Below, one piece after another: positions 19,380 to 28,010 of a DNA stretch of 28,109 nucleotides; position 1 is the stretch's first letter, and each line of letters starts with the position of its first letter. The stretch lies in the NCBI GenBank assembly GCA_003427395.1, contig BFEA01000099.1:2900537-2928645 (forward strand). Direction: 5' to 3'. The notes beneath the pieces were generated by a model, which saw only the letters and a program-made list of their open reading frames with translations, did not search any database and was not told the DNA's origin. Made by a program: the position numbers and the translations under genes. The stretch comes from Chara braunii. Lineage: Eukaryota; Streptophyta; Charophyceae; Charales; Characeae.

Positions 19380-21400
19380 TTACTCCACCTCGTCGGTCGT
19401 CGCACCAGAGTTGTCATCATTTGCACCCTCATCCTCACCCTCGAAACGAGTATCCTCCATAGTCACTACCAACAACTCATTTGAGGAGTTTCTGGCATCA
19501 TCGTCGTCAGGATCATCATCTATTATACGAGAAAAAGTGTTTTGGTCTCTTCTCACCGCGAGCTCGAGATCGGGTAGAAACACCACCAACAGTGACCCCT
19601 CCGGGGCCCGTTCCGTCCGCCACAGCACAAGCATCGGAACCCACATCACTAAGTGCAACCATGGCCCATGAGTCACGACCTCTTCCCTTCCCCGTGCCTC
19701 TGCCCCTCCTAGGGGGGCGGCCACGAGCTCTGTCAGTGCTAACCCTCGCTCGTGTACCAACAACGCGCGTGCTACCGTCCTCCTCAGTCAGTCTCCTCTT
19801 CTTGTCGGCATGACTTGTCTTCATATTGTCCATGATAGCGGCTGGTCGTTGTGCTGGAAGCGGGGGCATGCCCAACGGACTGCTCGGAGGGAAACGCATC
19901 GTGGATGATGACCTCTTTTTTTTACATCTCTGAAGAGTGGATGACGAGCCTGCCCTAGACGCCTCGAGTGTATACACGTCTCACGCCGCAGGAAGTAGGG
20001 GCATGAATGGTGAATTGCTTTTCACCCCTCTAACCTTTGCATGACTAGAGGCCGAGTTGACTACACCCCAACTCCTGTGGACCCGCTCTCTATAAGTGTC
20101 GGGTGAGATGGTCCGGTGCACACTGTGTCTGTGCATCCAACCACGCAGGTACCTGGTGGCATTGGTGGAACCCCGTAGAAAGAGTGTCGAGTCAAGTTAC
20201 TATCTCGTGCAATGCTCTGCTGAGGTACCACGTACTTGGTCATCCATCCTCTCCTCCGCCGTCGCAGCGCCCCGATTGTGCACGATAATCTCGTGGTCAA
20301 CGACCTGCTGCACACTCATATCCACCCTAACCTCGAGCCTCTACTCCACCTCTGGTCTACCCTTTGGCCCACTCTTAAGTCTGCAAACGAGTGTACCATC
20401 TGCTCCGCCCTCTGCTCCATTGTGGCCTCCACAGTCTCGCGCACCGTCTGCTGCGCCCTCTGGTCGATCACTGGTTGTGCGCCAACAGCGCTCCTCGGCT
20501 CAGTGCTCTCTCGTGCGGCATAAGTCAGTCTGTCCCCCACCCCTTGCTGCACTCTCTGCCCGAAGACAGGTCTTGTACCCTCGTCCCTCGTCTTCTGTAG
20601 TTTGTCATCCATTGTGCGGCCCGTCGACTGATCCACTGTTTGCACTACCCTCTACGTGACTCGAGGATGGTCCGCAGTCTGCTCCGCCACCTGATCCAAC
20701 GTGTCAATACAATGCACCCTCTCATCCCTAGCCTCATCTATCGTCTCGACCGCCCTCTGCGGCGTGGTGAACTGCATAGGCTGCGTCACTATATGCTGAG
20801 GCCGACGCTCAACAGTTGGCTGGTCAGTCCTCTGAACTCTCTCGCTGGCAGTAGCGGAAGCTACACCGATAGTAGGAGACGGCTCCATGAATGTTCTCTC
20901 CTTACCTCCCTCTCCATGTCGATGAGACGACTCAGGGCGGTCATGGCACGGTGGAGTGGTAGCACGTGTCGTCCATGTGTTAACCGCATCTCTCTCTCTC
21001 TCAGCGGATGCACAAACCTCCTCGTAGAAGCGTTCCCTGTCCTCCTCATCACCATCCCTGGCTAGCAGACCCTCGATATTAACGTGCCCGCCCACCCTCT
21101 CCCGTAATGTCCTTACGAAACGTAAATTGTCGTCCACGTAAGCATCCAAGTATGTGTGAGGATCCAGGGTCGCCCACTCGTCGAGGATGTCGTGCCTTCC
21201 CTTTGTTCCTCTCCGCTTGCGCCTGCTCCATCATCGGATGGTGCATCCACACCGCATCCTGGCAAAGGGACTCATGCCCACCATCATCGTCACCACCCCA
21301 CGCCGATGTAATGTGATCTATACCACTTGTAAATATGTTCCAACAGTAATCACACTCTTCGAGCCTTTTGTTTTTACTATTGTTTAATTGTTTTTGTGTT
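19380..21400 (-). pseudogene. Decayed C-terminal part of a hAT-type element protein (or linked second gene)
   Basis: Read on the minus strand, successive open segments join with small defects into one long hydrophilic protein. From 21400 it runs through a 165-codon segment (21149-20652) ending at a TAG, then continues in the same frame (20645-20316). Frame changes near 20340 and 20230 follow, then a basic segment (19977-19516) with KKRR and RGRPPRRGRGTGKGRGR, then another frame change near 19530, and an acidic end (IIDDDPDDDDARNS..., stop at 19380). The defects mean it is non-functional. It lies directly downstream of the BED/hAT pseudogene on the same strand, so it was probably its tail, but a separate accessory gene is possible. 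Confidence 0.5.
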
Positions 21401-21414
21401 TTGCATTGATTGAC

Positions 21415-21745
21415 TCTGAGCTAATTATGACCATTGAACAAACTTGGTGGACAAACACAATTTATGTGAAGCTGAAGTAGCAGCTGCTTGAGCATTTGAC
21501 AAACTAACACCATCCATTTCAAAAATAATTTGTCCTTGGGAAACACGAGCAATCCAACCTATAGGGTTTCCTTTTCCTTTTTCCATCCTTACGCTTGTAG
21601 GTTTGTTGGTAATAGGAATATCTGAAAAAACTCTCACCCATATTTTACCATTTCCCCAAAATTTCCTTGTGATGGCATGACGCGCCGCTTCAATCCCTTA
21701 ATATAATATGCGACCTGCTTCACAACTTTTAAGGTCATATTTTGA
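21415..21745 (-). pseudogene. rpl16: Mitochondrial-type ribosomal protein L16 gene fragment (nuclear copy of mitochondrial DNA)
   Basis: The minus-strand translation gives the C-terminal half of ribosomal protein uL16: KSCEAGRILY, then IEAARHAITR, GKIWVRVFSDIPITNKP, VRMEKGKGNPIGWIARV, IFEMDGVSLSNA and HKLCLSTKFVQWS followed by the stop at 21425. The GNPIGWIARV and CLSTKFVQWS segments are typical of plant and green-algal mitochondrial L16, not the plastid form. Codons are AT-rich, unlike the GC-rich flanks. The N-terminal half is missing and there is an in-frame TAA at 21698-21700. With hAT pseudogene sequence on both sides, it is best read as a mitochondrial DNA insert in the nucleus. Confidence 0.9.
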
Positions 21746-21749
21746 TGGT

Positions 21750-22510
21750 TGGCCCGAGCCGCAGCCTCCCATCATACAGGTCTACGTCGTCGGGCACAAC
21801 ATCGTCATCATCGATCTCCTCGGGCGGATCCTCCACCATATCCGCCCACATGTCGATGTACCAGCCCTCAAGTTCCAATGAGTAAACACAAGTTTTTTCA
21901 CACTCCGTGATGATAGTTTGTTCCACCTTTTTGTGTGAATGCAGTCGTGTGTAGCCCAATTGCGCTCGCACGGAGTCGTTGTGGACCACATCCCAAGCGC
22001 CCTCTTGGCGATGATCTGCAACCTGGGGTGACCGCCACCGTGAAGGTGCCACCACAACGTGGGGTGCATGGCCTCGTTGGCATCATCCCCCGTGGCGAAC
22101 TCCTCCCACCAGTGCGGTCCCTTCGCTGGCCAATACTTGGGATCGTCGGACCTCCAACTAGTGCAGCAACAACTTGACCTCCGACCAGCTCCTCCATACC
22201 CAACCCCCCCTCCAACCGTTGTGCGTGCTCTGCAGCCAATCTCTGTGACAATGGGTCCTTCAAAAGCCCCCGCACGTTGCAAACGCTCCAATATCTCCCC
22301 GGTCCGTCGTCGACAATGGCACTTCACTTTAGTGAAGTGCTCAACTCCCCTGGATCTGGATGAAGGGAATGACTCATCGCAGAGGCGACATTGCGTAAGG
22401 AAGTTGCCCCCTCCCGCAAGACCGTACTCCTGCCCCTTAGCAACCCACTCCCACATTGGATGTGTACGCTGCAAATCCTGCTGATTCGAATTGGGAAGAG
22501 GATGAAATGG
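21750..22510 (-). pseudogene. hAT transposase remnant: BED zinc finger fused to the hAT dimerisation domain
   Basis: A 230-codon minus-strand frame (from 22474, open for a dozen codons further upstream) starts with a BED-type zinc finger: W8 and W10, CRLC (C29, C32), H46 and C52. Residues 138-203 are the hAT C-terminal dimerisation domain, with paired W141-W142, HPRLQIIAKRAL, CERNW and the RWNKL...KKLVFTHWNLR pattern. The catalytic core (DDE/RNase H-like, several hundred residues in active hAT transposases) is absent. Between 22290 and 22150 the better reading lies in another frame, and after NLR (near 21880) the protein-like reading again shifts frame to ELEGWYIDMWADMVEDPP. This is an internally deleted, frameshifted copy; complete copies elsewhere would be needed for mobility. 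Confidence 0.8.
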
Positions 22511-22851
22511 TGGGTAAACTCCACATCATCTGCTAAAGGATGCCATTGTGTTCTTCGACAACATAGGTTGGCAGTACTGAAAAAAAGGGAGACTAATATG
22601 GAGTAGCAGGATAGGCTCACGAATGCGGCAGATGGTAGTTTGTGTGCGGCCACGTATAAACCGTCACATGAATGCGACAAGTGGCAACTGCATCAACCCA
22701 TGACGAATGACGGTACATCAGCGATGTAGTAGCAACTATATCGAGGAGGGGGCGAAAAGAAGTTGGAGGATGACAAGTTGGATGATAAGTAAAGCGACAA
22801 CGAGTAGGAGGTAGGAGGGGGGGTGGAGGAGATGGAGAGGATAGATTGACC
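22511..22851. other. Spacer upstream of the hAT remnant
   Basis: No gene is recognised. The right part (22740-22845) is purine-rich with GAGG and GGAGG runs, resembling the purine tracts of the CAAT/ATTG modules downstream. A hAT inverted end was looked for but not identified. Confidence 0.35.
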
Positions 22852-22950
22852 CAATCAATCTATCAATCAATCAATTAGTCAATCAATCGATCAATCATTC
22901 GATTCAAGATCCAATCGATTGGATGTGAAATGGATTGAGTGATTGATTGG

Positions 22951-22997
<47 letters not shown>

Positions 22998-23034
22998 TGT
23001 ATATGAAATGATTGACTGGTTAATTGATTAACAA
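22852..23034. repeat. Convergent tetranucleotide array (CAAT)n - palindrome - (ATTG)n
   Basis: CAAT units (22852-22900) are followed by the perfect 16-bp palindrome ATCCAATCGATTGGAT (about 22910-22925) and then ATTG units to about 23035. The two halves are reverse complements, so the whole can fold into a long hairpin or cruciform. Confidence 0.85.
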
Positions 23035-23351
23035 TCGAGTCTGTTGCTAGAAAAAAAATTAAAAATTGAAGAGTGGCAGGACATGGCGGAAGCTTTGACA
23101 TTCCCGCTCACAGTCCAACAGGTCGACATGATCCCCCATCCACTACTTATCCATTGCTTCCTCCTTCTCCCCTTCCTTCCCCTCCTCCTTCTCCTCCTCC
23201 TCCTCCTCCTCCTGTTCATTATCCTCTCCCGCCGCCGCGGCCAAGTACTACAACTCCGTCGCGCCACCGCCCACCCCCTTCTCGCTGCAGTCTTATACTT
23301 CCCCCCCGGCCTTCCCCCCATCGATCTTTTTTCTTTTTCTTTTTCTTTTTT
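23035..23351 (+). repeat. Repeat module M1: core with (CTC)n tract
   Basis: Bounded by ATTG units on the left and CAAT units on the right. It holds a pyrimidine tract (CTCCTC, about 23155-23215) and a GC-richer core from TTATCCTCTCCCGCC (about 23219) to CATCGATC, then a CTTTTT tail. The core aligns by eye with 24371-24490 (shared GCGGCCA, CATACTTCC-like and CCCCCGGCC blocks). Leucine- and proline-rich frames here translate the repeats and are not genes. Confidence 0.65.
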
Positions 23352-23444
23352 CAATCAATCAATCAATCAATCATTCAATGAATCCAATCAATCAATCGAT
23401 CGTATTTATATCCAATTTAATCGACTGAGTGATTGAATTGAATC

Positions 23445-23487
<43 letters not shown>

Positions 23488-23513
23488 AATTGGTTGGTTG
23501 ATTGATTGATTGA
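23352..23513. repeat. Convergent (CAAT)n - spacer - (ATTG)n array
   Basis: CAAT units (23352-23398), a spacer of about 40 bases with GATCGATCG-like sequence and TATCCAATTTAATCGA, then ATTG units to 23513. The arrangement is the same as at 22852 and 24762. Confidence 0.85.
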
Positions 23514-24033
23514 TCAAAGCTCATTGAACGACGCCGCGTCCCTCTTCCCCTCATCCTTCATCTCTTCCTCCTCCTCCCCATTCTCCTTCTCCTCATCCCC
23601 CTCTTCGCCCTTGTGCTATTAATAGGGACCCCCACTTTTTAGCCCTGGTTAACCCTTTCAACCCTAAGAAATGCATTCGAGATTATTTTTTTTTTTTTTT
23701 TCTGTTTTTTTTTTCTTTTGCCCTATTTTATTTTTGGTCAAAGTCTGTGTGTGCCAAGTTGGTGTTTGTTGGGGTCTTGGAGTTTGACTGTTTTGGCTAG
23801 CCCCGAAAAATCCTGAAAATCCTGAAAACTGTAATAAGTGAATTTTGCGTGAAAACACAATTTTGCCTTGCCGTTTTATAGGTTTTTGAGGTTCTTTTTT
23901 CATTTTGTTTTTTGTAAGTAGTTTGTATGATCTCCACTCTATGAATTGATGGTAAGTTTGGTTAAAATGACCCTTGGGGTTTGTTATAAATGGTTTGACA
24001 AGTGGTCTGAAAATTGAGGTTTTCGTTACCCGT
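23514..24033. other. Spacer within the repeat-module region
   Basis: The left part (23540-23615) is a degenerate CTCCTT pyrimidine tract like those of the modules. The rest (23616-24033) is T-rich unique sequence, with poly-T at about 23687-23715. No gene is recognised. Confidence 0.4.
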
Positions 24034-24502
24034 CTCTCTGGATTGATTGATTAATAAAAAAAAACAAGCAAGCAGGAAAATCGACGGGAGGGGAAAATTA
24101 TGAGATTAAGGCGGCATCCCCTTTCCCTTGGTCCCCATCTCCTCCTCCTCCTCCTCCTCCTCCTCCTCCTCCTCCATAACCTCGTACACCTCCTCGTCCT
24201 CCTCGTCTTCCTCGTCCTCCTCGTCTTCCTCGTCCTCCTCGTCTTCCTCGTCCTCCTCGTCCTCCTCCTCCATGACCTCGTACACCTCCTCATCGTCGTC
24301 GTCGTCCTCCTCCTCCACCATGACCTCGTACACCACCTCCTCGTCGTCGTCCTCCTCCTCCTCCTCCTATTGGTTATCCTTAACTGCCACGGCGGCCACA
24401 TGCTGCATATCAACCGTGGCGCCCCCGTTTCCATTTTCGCCTCAATCTCATACTTCCACCCCCGGCCACCCCCGTCGCCCTTTTTTTTTCCCAATTACTT
24501 TG
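24034..24502 (+). repeat. Repeat module M2: core with long (CTC)n tract
   Basis: Starts with GATTGATTGATT, then a short unique part, a (CTC/GTC/TTC)n tract (24139-24370) and the core from TTATCCTTAACTGCC (24371) through GGCGGCCACATGCTGCAT, TCATACTTCCACCCCCGGCC and a TTTTTTTTTCCC tail into the CAAT array. The core is homologous to M1. Serine-, leucine- or acidic-rich open frames across the trinucleotide tract are products of the repeat. Confidence 0.7.
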
Positions 24503-24570
24503 TTAAATCTATCAATCAATCAATCATATCAGTCAATCAATCAATCAATCAATCAATTAATCAATCAATT

Positions 24571-24605
<35 letters not shown>

Positions 24606-24606
24606 T

Positions 24607-24660
<54 letters not shown>
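24503..24660 (+). repeat. (CAAT)n array
   Basis: Nearly pure CAAT tetranucleotides with occasional AATT and CCAA variants, about 155 bp long. It encodes poly-NQSI if translated. It closes module M2. Confidence 0.95.
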
Positions 24661-24662
<2 letters not shown>

Positions 24663-24758
24663 TGCTGCATCTTCATTGTGGCAACCCCCAACCCCGTCTC
24701 GCCGTAGTGTCCCCCTGTCGGTCCTCGTGTTTTCTTTTCTCATTTTAAATCAATAAAG

Positions 24759-24761
<3 letters not shown>
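24661..24761 (+). repeat. Repeat module M3: truncated core
   Basis: ATGCTGCAT, ATTGTGGCAACCCCCAACC and GTCTCGCC follow the same order as in the M2 core, without the trinucleotide tract. It runs into the next CAAT array. Confidence 0.5.
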
Positions 24762-24807
<46 letters not shown>

Positions 24808-24955
24808 TAACCGACCCACGATCCAATTGTTTGGATCGTGAGCCGATTGATTGATTGATCAGATGAATTTTTCAATCCAATCAATCAATCAATCGAGTCA
24901 CGATCCATTCAATTGGATTGTGAGTCGCTTGATTGATTGATTGATTGATTTTTTG
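24762..24955. repeat. Double convergent CAAT/ATTG array with CACGATCC hairpins
   Basis: CAAT units (24762-24808) precede the hairpin CACGATCCA-ATTGTT-TGGATCGTG (about 24817-24840) and ATTG units. A second CAAT run (about 24878-24895) precedes a related hairpin CACGATCC...GGATTGTG (about 24899-24924) and more ATTG to 24950. The palindrome-in-palindrome layout suggests repeated inverted duplication of the same joint. Confidence 0.8.
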
Positions 24956-25063
24956 AAGAAGAAAATAAAAGAGGATCCACTAGGGTGAGAAAATAGGAGT
25001 GGAAGGTGATTAGGGGTTTGGGGGTGTTATGGCCACAGTGCATGATTTGGCCTTCACCGCGGA
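24956..25063 (-). repeat. Repeat module M4: inverted copy of the core
   Basis: Read on the minus strand it gives GCGG..GGCCA, ATCATGCACTGTGGCC, a CCCCCAAACCCC block and a pyrimidine-rich end leading to the CAAT repeat, matching the order of blocks in M2 and M3. On the plus strand it therefore lies between ATTG units (left) and a GAG-rich purine tract (right), exactly opposite to M1 and M2. Confidence 0.5.
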
Positions 25064-25632
25064 GGAAGAGAACTACGACGAGGAGGAGGAGAGGGAGGAT
25101 GAGGGAGAGATGGAGGTGAACCATTACGAAGCAAAACGGAGGAGGAGGACGACGAGGATGAAGAGTTGGAAGGGGAGGAAGAAGGTAGGAGGAGGAGGAG
25201 GAACTGAGATGAGACGGGGAAAAAATGAGGACGAACAACAAAGGAGAAGGAGGAAAATGAGGATGAAGAGACGGAGGAGGATGAAGGTAGAAGGACGAGG
25301 AAGGTGGGAGGAGGAGGAAGGTGGGAGAAGGACGACGGCGGCGAAAAGGAGGAGGAGAAGGGGACGAGAACGCCACAAAATAAACGACGAGGAGGAGAAA
25401 GGAGAAGAAGAGGAGGAGGAGGAAGAGGAAAAACAAGAAGAGAAGGAAGAGGAGGACGAGAACGAAGAAGAGATGGAGGAAAATGAGGGTGAAGAAGGAA
25501 GGACGAGAAGGACAACGAGGACAAATAGATGGACGACAAAAAAAAAGGTAGGAGGAGAGAGACAAGGAGAAAAAGGAGGAGCAAGTCACAAAGGACGAGC
25601 ACGACACAAAGTAAAAAGACGACACAGAAAGA
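25064..25632 (+). repeat. Long purine tract (GAG/GGA/GAA-rich)
   Basis: Almost pure A/G over about 570 bp with scattered C (ACGAC) interruptions. Long open frames on both strands (246 codons plus, 306 minus, continuing into the next repeat) are extreme low complexity: Lys/Glu/Arg on one strand and Ser/Leu/Pro on the other. They have no start context or domain, so they are treated as products of the repeat. It is the mirror of the (CTC)n tracts in M1 and M2. Confidence 0.8.
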
Positions 25633-25929
25633 GGAGCATGAAACAAAGGAAGAAGAAGAGGAAGAGGAGGAGGAGAGGGAGGACGAAAAAAAGAAGCACA
25701 ACTCAAAAAAAAAAAAAAATTGACAACACCGTTAAAGAAGAACAAGAGAAGGACGAGGGAGGAGCATGACACAAAGGAAGAAGAAGAGGAAGAGGAGGAG
25801 GAGAGGGAGGACGAAAAAAAGAAGCACAACTCAAAAAAAAAAAAAAATTGACAACACCGTTAAAGAAGAACAAGAGAAGGACGAGGGAGGAGCATGACAC
25901 AAAGGAAGAAGAAGAGGAAGAGGAGGAGG
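25633..25929 (+). repeat. 128-bp tandem repeat, about 2.3 copies
   Basis: GGAGCATGA at 25633, 25761 and 25889 starts each copy. Each full copy contains a purine tract, CACAACTC plus a poly-A stretch, and TTGACAACACCGTTAAAG (25720 and 25848). The copies are almost identical, pointing to recent duplication or assembly duplication. Confidence 0.9.
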
Positions 25930-26127
25930 AAATATCTACCTACCTACCTGACTATTATCTTACTAATTCTTTTATCCATCTAGGATTCTAGGACACATGT
26001 TGGAGCCTTGCTTAGTTGTTCGAAATGTTCGACCGGACACCCACCCAACAATCTACTCAGACGTGTGTTTATCCGGGGAGGGGAAAATTGAAAAAATAGA
26101 TCTGTAAAATTTGAAAACTATATATAT
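25930..26127. other. Short spacer
   Basis: It begins with a CTAC repeat (about 25938-25949). No gene is recognised. Confidence 0.4.
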
Positions 26128-26335
26128 ACTAAATTACCAATCGGGTTGCCCGGGTTTCCTTGTTTTCTCGGGCGGCCCGACCGTGCAAGGTTCAAGAAAG
26201 GTCTCAACTAAAGAAAAAAAAAATAAACGTACATACAAAAACTCCGAAAAAAAAACTTTGTTATGCAGAAAATTGAACTGTACAACTCTTGTCTCAGAGT
26301 CATATCAATTTTTTTTACCAGATTTAAAATAACGA
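26128..26335 (+). repeat. Dispersed repeat, copy 2
   Basis: It shares in order ACCAATCGGG, GCCCGGGT, CTCCGAAAAAAAAAC, TTATGCAG, TGTACAA, TTGTCTCA, CATATCAATTTTTTTTACCA and GATTTAAAATAA with 15437-15640. It has diverged and has small length differences in the GC-rich left part. Confidence 0.75.
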
Positions 26336-26631
26336 TGAATTTTATTTATTTATTATTATCTTACCAGGCCAAGTATATGTCCTCTTCTCTCTCTCTGCCT
26401 ACGGTTTACCGGGCAGTTCTGTTTGTGACGATATATAGTAGATACCTAGATTGTTTTTCGGGAGCCTGGGCACCTAACTTATGCTCAGGTACACACCCGG
26501 GTGCCTGGCGGGGCATGAGCCCCGAGCAGGGTTCCGAGCAACACCGACGCAAAAAAGGAAAAGGATAAAAATGTTGTTTAGAGTAGCAATACAAACGGAT
26601 TTTGGGTTGAAGCCTGCGTAGCACGACCAAT
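26336..26631. other. Non-coding stretch
   Basis: No gene is recognised. The 26440-26545 part is GC-richer, with GGGCACC and GGGTGCC inverted around a short spacer (about 26468-26503). Confidence 0.4.
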
Positions 26632-26890
26632 GTGTTCGCGCACCTCCACGTTCGCGCAACGTGCGAACGTGTTCAGGCGAACATAATTTTTGTTTTGTAA
26701 AAAAAAATTCGGTTTTTAATTTTTAACTCAGGTTTGGCTAAACTCTGAACATAACTCCAAGGCAAACATTGTTTGTATTGTTGTTTTACATTACATACAG
26801 TTTTTTCAGATGTTTCTGTGATTTTTTTTTTTAATGTTCGCGCTCGAAGGGTTTTGGACACTGTTTGTGTTCGCCTCATGACGCGAACAC
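26632..26890. mobile_element. 259-bp element with GTGTTCGCG terminal inverted repeats and subterminal hairpins
   Basis: GTGTTCGCG (26632-26640) and CGCGAACAC (26882-26890) are perfect inverted ends. Near the left end is the hairpin CACGTTCGC-GCAACGT-GCGAACGTG (26647-26671). The right end is itself a hairpin, GTGTTCGC-CTCATGAC-GCGAACAC (26867-26890). The AT-rich interior has no coding capacity. No target duplication was identified, so the transposon class is undetermined. Confidence 0.5.
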
Positions 26891-27389
26891 GGTGCTACAT
26901 AGGTTGAGGATCACATAAGAATTCCTTACGGAATCAAAGATAAAAAATAAAATAACAGAATGACTTAAAGGCACCACCCTTTAAACCCTTTTAACGGAAG
27001 TTTAGCCCTTTTAAAACCAATGAATACCCCCCCCCCTCCCCCACTTCACTACCAACTTGCAAAAAATGAAAAGAGCCCGAATTCGGGGTCCTCCCAGTCA
27101 GGCGTGAGAATCTTGCTAGGTAGATACTACAATGGTGGAAGTATCTTGGTCGAGGGTCCTCCCCAACTCCGCATTCGATTAAAAGGTAAAGAATAAGATT
27201 GAAAAGCAAACTAAATGCAAAAGTGATCGGGACCGCTCCAAGGGGTTTGCGTATTGTGTGTGCATGTGTATGCTTGTTCGTGTGTGTGTGTGGTTTTGTA
27301 TGTTGTAGATCCTCACAAGAACCACCCTTGTTCCACCTATAGTTACCTTTATTGGAGATAGTGGAACACATTTAGGATGCGCCAAGCCA
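26891..27389. other. Non-coding stretch
   Basis: No gene is recognised. A poly-C run lies near 27028 and a TGTG-rich patch at about 27250-27295. The 126-codon minus frame (27371-26991) has no domain. Confidence 0.45.
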
Positions 27390-27602
27390 ACTATGAAATA
27401 ACTTTACCTATACAACAAGTTTTTGCAACAGTTTATGTAGCTACTATAACAGTGGTTGGAGGTGTTGCTGCAAAAGTGTTTGCAACAAGTATTACAACAA
27501 TGTTTGGAATAACCATAATCGTAACAATATCTTTAGGAACTACTGTTGTTGTAGCTCCTGCAACAACCGCTGATACATCAAACGGTGTTGTAGCGGCTGC
27601 AA
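27390..27602 (+). repeat. Degenerate GTTG/CAAC palindromic minisatellite
   Basis: Motifs GTTGTTGTAGCTCCTGCAAC, GTTGCTGCAAAAGTG, TTTGCAACA and TGTTGTAGC recur irregularly in both orientations. It happens to be open as an 82-codon hydrophobic frame (27377-27625), but its sequence is dictated by the repeat and lacks a credible gene context. Confidence 0.5.
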
Positions 27603-28010
27603 TTTTTTTTTCCTTTTCGTTATAATTTATTATTCATCTATATGTATGTCTGTTTGTTTATCTGTCTGTCTAATTGGCTTTCTAACAATATATGTTTGTG
27701 TATTTGATTGCGTACATGCCTATCTGTCTGCATATTTGTTTGCATGTTTATTTGCATGTCTCTCTCTCTCTCTAAATCATGTAGTGTAAACTCTACTATA
27801 TATAGTCCACAGTCTATGTGTTGCACTCTACACTCCATATCCTACTATCTATATGCTTGTCTGTTCATCCATCCGACCGTTTATTCCTCTGCCCAGTTGT
27901 CTGTCTGTCTGTCTGTCGGTCTGTTTATCTGCTTATCTGTCTATCCATATGTACGTCTGTATGTCTTTTCATCTTTTCGTTTATCCGTCTATTTATTTGT
28001 ATTGTAGCCT
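27603..28010 (+). repeat. Degenerate TGTC/TGTT tetranucleotide region
   Basis: Irregular TCTG, TTTG, TATG and CTGT units dominate, with a CTCTCTCT run at about 27760-27771. Both strands yield cysteine/serine/leucine-rich or glutamine/threonine-rich frames typical of such repeats. Confidence 0.75.

Noticed and set aside
20096-20659. 187-codon plus-strand open frame
   Set aside because: It is the complement of the better-supported minus-strand decayed hAT tail, which shows biased composition and a continuous reading across segments.
24100-24756. Leu-, Ser- and acidic-rich frames and poly-NQSI frames as proteins
   Set aside because: They follow from the (CTC)n and (CAAT)n repeats in whichever frame is read.
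22852-24955. CRISPR array
   Set aside because: The repeats are tetranucleotide microsatellites without regular unique spacers, in a eukaryotic sequence.
25029-25829. Lys/Glu-rich and Ser/Leu/Pro-rich long open frames
   Set aside because: Both are direct translations of a GAG/CTC purine-pyrimidine tract and of the 128-bp repeat.
27377-27625. 82-codon hydrophobic protein (possible small membrane peptide)
   Set aside because: The sequence is generated by a degenerate GTTG/CAAC palindromic minisatellite and has no gene context.
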